From assembly GCF_002289565.1 (NCBI RefSeq), contig NZ_NTFY01000066.1:59187-123186 (forward strand): a stretch of DNA of 64,000 nucleotides. Reading direction: 5' to 3'. Under the pieces are notes generated by a model. That model had not been told where the DNA came from. It was given only the letters and a program-made list of their open reading frames with translations, and searched no databases. The position numbers were made by a program, and so were the translations under genes. The stretch is from Rhodopirellula sp. SM50 (lineage in GTDB: Bacteria; Planctomycetota; Planctomycetia; Pirellulales; Pirellulaceae). Below, one piece after another: positions 56,701-62,700 of this stretch (position 1 is the stretch's first letter; each line of letters starts with the position of its first letter).

Positions 56701-59700
56701 CTGCCCAAAAAGATGTCACCGCCGCGGACATTGTCGCTGCTCAAGTAAAGTCGATCGGTCCAGCTGTCGACCAGGGTCGTCGCCGTGCCGTCGTTGCGAA
56801 CCCGCCAGGTCACGTTCAGAGTGTCACCGATGAACGCGCTGGCCGGAATTGAGATCGCATCAACGATCAGGTCCGCCGGCGGATCGGCTTCGGCGATCGT
56901 GATGGCGGTTGACCGCGTGTTGTTCATCTCGTCTTGTTCGAAGACCTGATTGCTGTGGTCGGTTCGAATGAAGACGAAATAATCACCGGCAATGCCGAAC
57001 GGAATCGATGCCTGGATCGACGCGGTGTAGTTTCCGCCTTGGGCCAGATCGACGTCCTGAGTGACGCTGCCGAGAAATCGGTCGTCGCTTCCGCCGTAAA
57101 CATTGTCGGCGGACAAGACGACGCGATCGGTCCACGGTTTCGCCGCAGCGGCGCCGCCGTCGTTTTCGACGGTCCACTGGATGGTCACCGTGTCGCCGTT
57201 TTGAACTTCGGTCGGGATGATTGCCGACGTGAATTCTAGATCGGGCGACGCGAAGGTGACCGTTCCGCTGAATCGATCCTCGATCGGTTCGCCAAAATTT
57301 CCGTCGCCGTCTTGGTCCATCGGATTGCCGGCCAAGTCGGTGATTTGGGGACCGACCTGGAACGAATACGTCCCCTGCGCACTTTGGGTGCCGAACGAGA
57401 CACGGACCTTGTTGACATCCATCGTGATCACTTGGCTGACCGGGATCACTCCGCCGGGTCCGGAAAAGTTCACGTCTTGGGGCGTGAAGCTGCCCGGTGT
57501 GATCGCTTCGTCGAACGTGAAGTCGATGAACGCGTAGGGTTTGGTGACGAAATCGGGGGTGTAGGCGGTGATGGTCGGTCCGGCGGCGTCGATCGTGAAG
57601 GATGCGTTGAACACGTCCTGGACCGCTTCGCCGGCGGTGCCGTCACGGTCCTGGTCCATCGCCAGTCCGCCAAAGTCGTCGATGTTGGGACCGATGGCAA
57701 AGTTGTAGGTTCCTCCGGCGGACTGCTGGGGAAACGCCAGCGAGTAAGAACGTGGTCCGATCGCTTGGATCGACGTGATCGGGATCAATCCGCCGGGACC
57801 GCTGAAGACGACGTCGGCGGTCGTAAAGCTGTTCAGCCGAACGGGTTCGCTGAACGTGATCTCGGCGGTGTCACTGCCCGGTCCGAGCGTGCCGATCGGT
57901 GAAAAACTGGTGACGTAGGGTCCGCCGCCGGCAACCTGCAAGGCACCCACGTAACGGTCTTCCAGTTCGCCCGGAACCGCGTCGCCGTCGCCGTCCATCC
58001 GATTTCCGGCCGGATCGGTGATGTCGGGTCCGATGAAGAGTTGATAATCACCGTCTTCGGTGGTTCGCTGGACATTGACTCGATAAGTCGTCGCATCGAC
58101 TTGGTCAATCGACGTGACGGTGACTTCGCCGCCGGGTCCGATCACACGGGCATCGGTCGTGGCGAAGCTGTTGGGATCGATCGGGAGGTTGAAGGTAACC
58201 GTGAACGATTCAAACGCGCCATTGATCGTGGTGGAGGGCGATTGGCTGACGACACGCAGCGGATCGCGCGCGACGGTGATCCGGCTGATGTATCGATCCT
58301 GGACCGGCTCGCCCCCGATGCCGTCGTTATCTTGATCCAGCCGATTGCCTTGAAGATCGGTCGCCTTTGGATCGACCACCAACTGGTATTCTCCGTCGGA
58401 GGGCTGCGGAGGGAAGCTGATTCGGAAGGTCGTATTGCCCTGGTCGATCGGCTCAATCGACAAAATCTGGATGTCACTGACCGGAGCAATCGGATTGGTC
58501 GTCACGGTCAATCCGCCGTCTGATCCAACCAACGCAATCGTGCCCGAGTCGAAGGTTGAAAGTTCACCCTCGGCCGCGGCCAGTTCAAACCCAAGTGCAC
58601 CGGTTTGATTGAACATCACCAACCGCAGCGGGTAGTCGCCTGCGGAGGGAAAATCAAAGACGTGCAGGTCCGTCGCAAACCCTCGCGCCGTCGGAAACTC
58701 GCCGACCCTGCCGTCGATGTCCAATCGGTAACCGTCATCACTGGCGACCGCGAAGGTCCATTTGCCGGCAGTGGGGATCGTGATCGTTGCGTTGGCATCC
58801 AACACGATGTAGTTGGTGTCCAAACTTTCCAGCGGTACCACTCGATCCGCCAAATAGTTACCGACCGATGAACCGTAGTTGATGACAGGCTCATTGACGG
58901 ACTGCACGGCGGCATGACGCGAGACATCGTCGAGGACGGCCAACGCGCCGTTGAGTCCACTGAAAACGTTAGTGGATTCGGTCACCGAGACGCTAAACCC
59001 ATCGATCACGGCATTCGGATCGAAGGCGTCCAGGGCTGCCAGCGTCGGCGGATCAATCAACTGCACGTCGTCGACCGATAGTGAATCGGGATCGACCGGC
59101 TCGTTGAAAGTGATGTCGATCGATGAGAGCACCGTGCCGGTGGTTCCCGAGGGAGACTGCCCAATGACGCGCGGACCAAACGTGTCGATCAAGATGGAGG
59201 ACTGGAAAACATCCTCGATCGGTTCGCCTGATACGCCGTCGGCGTCTTGGTCCATCAGCGTGCCGGCGGATCCCAACACATTCGGCCCAACAGAAGTGAC
59301 ATACGTTCCCGCATTGCTGAGTCGCCCCGAAAGGGTGACGAGGGCAGAATAGCGTGTCACGCTGTCTACTTGGACGGCCGAGACAGTCGACGGTCCCGAA
59401 ACACCGATGTCATCGGGTCCAAAACTGTCGCCGTCGATCGGCCGATCGAACGTCACCAGCAATCGGTCTTGGGGATCGAACCCATCGAGTGTTCCCGAGT
59501 CGCGCAAAAGAACGATCTCGTCATCGCTGACGCTTCGTTCGACGATCGAGACTTCGTCGATGCGTCCGTGAAAGAAGCCCGCGTTATTGTAGGTCGAACT
59601 TCCCAGCCGGACTCCGGAGGTCGACGGCGCATAGGGACTTGCGACGGCAACACTGTTCCGCAGCACTCCGTCGGTGTAAAGGTGCAACGTACCGTCGCGG

Positions 59701-62700
59701 AGCGTCGCCGCGACGTGCGTCCAGACATCGGTGGCAGCGGCGACGCCGCTGTCGAGCGTTTGGCCATTCTGGTAGAGCGCGACGAAATTGCCATCGCTGA
59801 TCGAGATCGACCAATCGCGGCCGGCGGATTGGCTGCCGACCAGCCCCACCAGCCCGGTCGCGGGAACGGTGTTCGGGTGAACCCAGGCGGCGACGGTCCA
59901 GTCACCCGATGGCGCCCAGGCGCCGAGATTGAAATAGTCGCCATCACCGTCGAGCAAAAACGAAGAACCACCTGTTCGCCCGGCGCCGTAAGAAGCGTCG
60001 CCCACCGGGGTTCCGTTGCGTGTGCCGCTTTCGTCCAACGCGTTGTTGGTCGCTTCGTAACGATGATGAATCGGCTCCGTCGTGGGCGGCAATTTTTCCA
60101 AGGCAACCACGCGCGGCCCGACGGCTCGATTGGCGGGCGAAGTCAGGAAATTGCCGTAATCGACGTAGTCCGTGACGAACTGCCCGGCCGAATTGTCATT
60201 GATCATTCCGTCCAGCGCGGAAGGATCATGCGGGCCTCCCGAACTGGCCCACCAGTTGTTCTGAAAATTGGCTTTGCCGGGGTCTGTCCCGTCGTGCCGC
60301 ACGGCGATCGTGTTACCGAGGAAGTTGCTGCCCGAAACACTGGCAGATTGTCCATTGAGAATATAGACACCGACGTCATCCGGGCCGTCGTTGGCCAAGA
60401 CATCCAAGTCGGTCGCGGACAGCGTTCCGTCGACCACGGCGATCGCCGAACGGGCGGCATTGGTCGATGCGGTGGTCGAATCCAATCGTCCCCCGGTGTA
60501 CGTCACGGTCGCCCCGTCATTGATTCGCAATCCGCCGCCGTAAGACGATTCGATGTTCACGTTGGTCAGCGTCATGTCCGTGCCGACTTCGATCGCCTGC
60601 CGCTCACCGGAAAACGCTCCATTGCCGTCGGTGTCACCGGCATAACGAACGACCGCGTTGGAAAGCACACTTCCCGGAGCGTCGAGGTAGATCGATTCCC
60701 AAAAACCCGGATAGGGACTGCTGGCATCCCCGTCGCCCGTCACATCGCCGCCGACGGTGTCGTCGCTGGCTGCGGTGAAGTAAATCGGATCGGTCGGCGT
60801 TCCCAAGGCGCGCAATGCGCCGTCGCGGGCCCAGACGTAGTTTGCCTGATCGATCTTGATGACCGTTCCCGCGGCGATATCAAGGTTTGCCGGATTGGAG
60901 TCGGCGTCGGCCCCCAAAACCAGATTGCCACTGATGATGTGAATGGGCAGGTCGCCATAATCCCAAACCCGACTGTCGCTCAGTGTTCCCGCCTGAATCG
61001 CGATCCGATCGCCACCGAGATTCCTCTGGCCGGTCAGGTTGGTGACAACGGGATCGGCGTCGAGTTCGAAGTAGTAGGCGGCCCCGACGTTTTTGAACGC
61101 ATGGACGTTTTCCAACGTCGGCGTCGCCGCGCGGACATTGATGCCGTTGGAGTATCCGTGCGCAACCACGACGTTCGTCAGACGGTTTTGGGTCTCCGGT
61201 TGGCTGCCATTGTGATACAGTTCGATCGAACCGACCTGTCCGCTAAAGATTCCATTGCCATCGGTGTCGCCGGCGTAGCGAACCTGGACCTGTTCCAAGA
61301 CGTTGGAGGGTCCGTACAGATAAACCGACTCCCAATACCCGGGATACGGCGTGCTAGCGTTTCGATCGCCGTTGGAATCTCCGCCGACGGTATCATCGGT
61401 GGACGCGGTAAAGACAATCGGATCCTCGGCAGTTCCGACCGCGTTGATCGTGCCCTGACGCGATTCGAAGTAGGCCGCATTCGGTATTTTGATCACGGTT
61501 CCCGCGGCGATTGTCAACGTGACGGGATTGCTTTGGGCATCGGCGCCGACAATGAAATTCCCCGCGGTCAAGTGAATCGGCAGATCGCCGTAGTCCCAGG
61601 TTCGATCCTCCGTCAGCGTTCCGGACTGAATCGCAATTTGATCGCCGCCCAGATTGCCGCGCCCGCTCAATCCCGTCGTATCCGGATCGGTATCGAGTTC
61701 AAAATAGAACGGGACGCCTAAGTTATCCTCGGCGTGGATGTTCTGCAGGATCGGATCTCCGGCGTAGAGATTGATCCCGTTGGAGTAACTGTCGGAGATG
61801 CGGACGTTGGTCAATCGCGTTTGCTTCGACGGTTCGTCACCGGAATAACGCAATTCAAAACCGCCCGTTTGCCCGCTGAACAGTCCATTCCCATCGGTGT
61901 CGCCGGCGTATCGGATTTCGACGTTTTCAAAGACATTGTTCGGGCCGTCCAAATAGACCGACTCCCAATAGCCCGGGTAGGCGGTCGTCGCGTCACCGTC
62001 TCCTTCGGAATCGCCTCCGATCGAGTCATCGCTGATGGCCGTGATCACGATCGGATCCGAGGGCGTCCCGTTGGCGACGATCGTGCCTTGCCGAGACTGC
62101 AGGTATCGTGCGTTGGACATTTTGATCACCGTGCCGGCGGCAATCGTCAACGTGACCGGATTGCTGGATGCATCTTGTCCGACGACGAAATCGCCGGACG
62201 CAATGTGCAGCGGCAGGTCACCGTAGTCCCAGGTGCGATCTTCGGTCAGCGTTCCACCTTGCAGCACGATCCGGTCGCCGGCCGCGTTGTCACGACCGGT
62301 CAACTGGTGGGTCGATGGATTGGAATCGAGATCAAAGTAGAACGGATAGCCGAGCGAATCTTCGACGTGCACGGTGTCCAGGTCCGGCGCACCGGCACGG
62401 ACGTTCACACCGTTGGAATAGCCATCCGAGATGCGGACATTGGTGAGTCGGTTTTGCAGTGCAGGATCGCGGTTGTCGTAACGGATTTCGAAAGTCCCCG
62501 TCTGTCCGGTAAAGGCTCCGTTGCCATCGGTGTCACCTGCGTAGCGGACCTCGACGTTTTCAAAGACACTGCCGGGGCTGTCCAAATAGATCGATTCCCA
62601 GTAACCGGCAAAGGCAGTGGTCGCGTCGGCATCCCCGTTGGAATCTCCCGCGATCGAGTCATCCGTTGCGGCGGTGAAGACGATCGGCTCGGCCGGCGTC

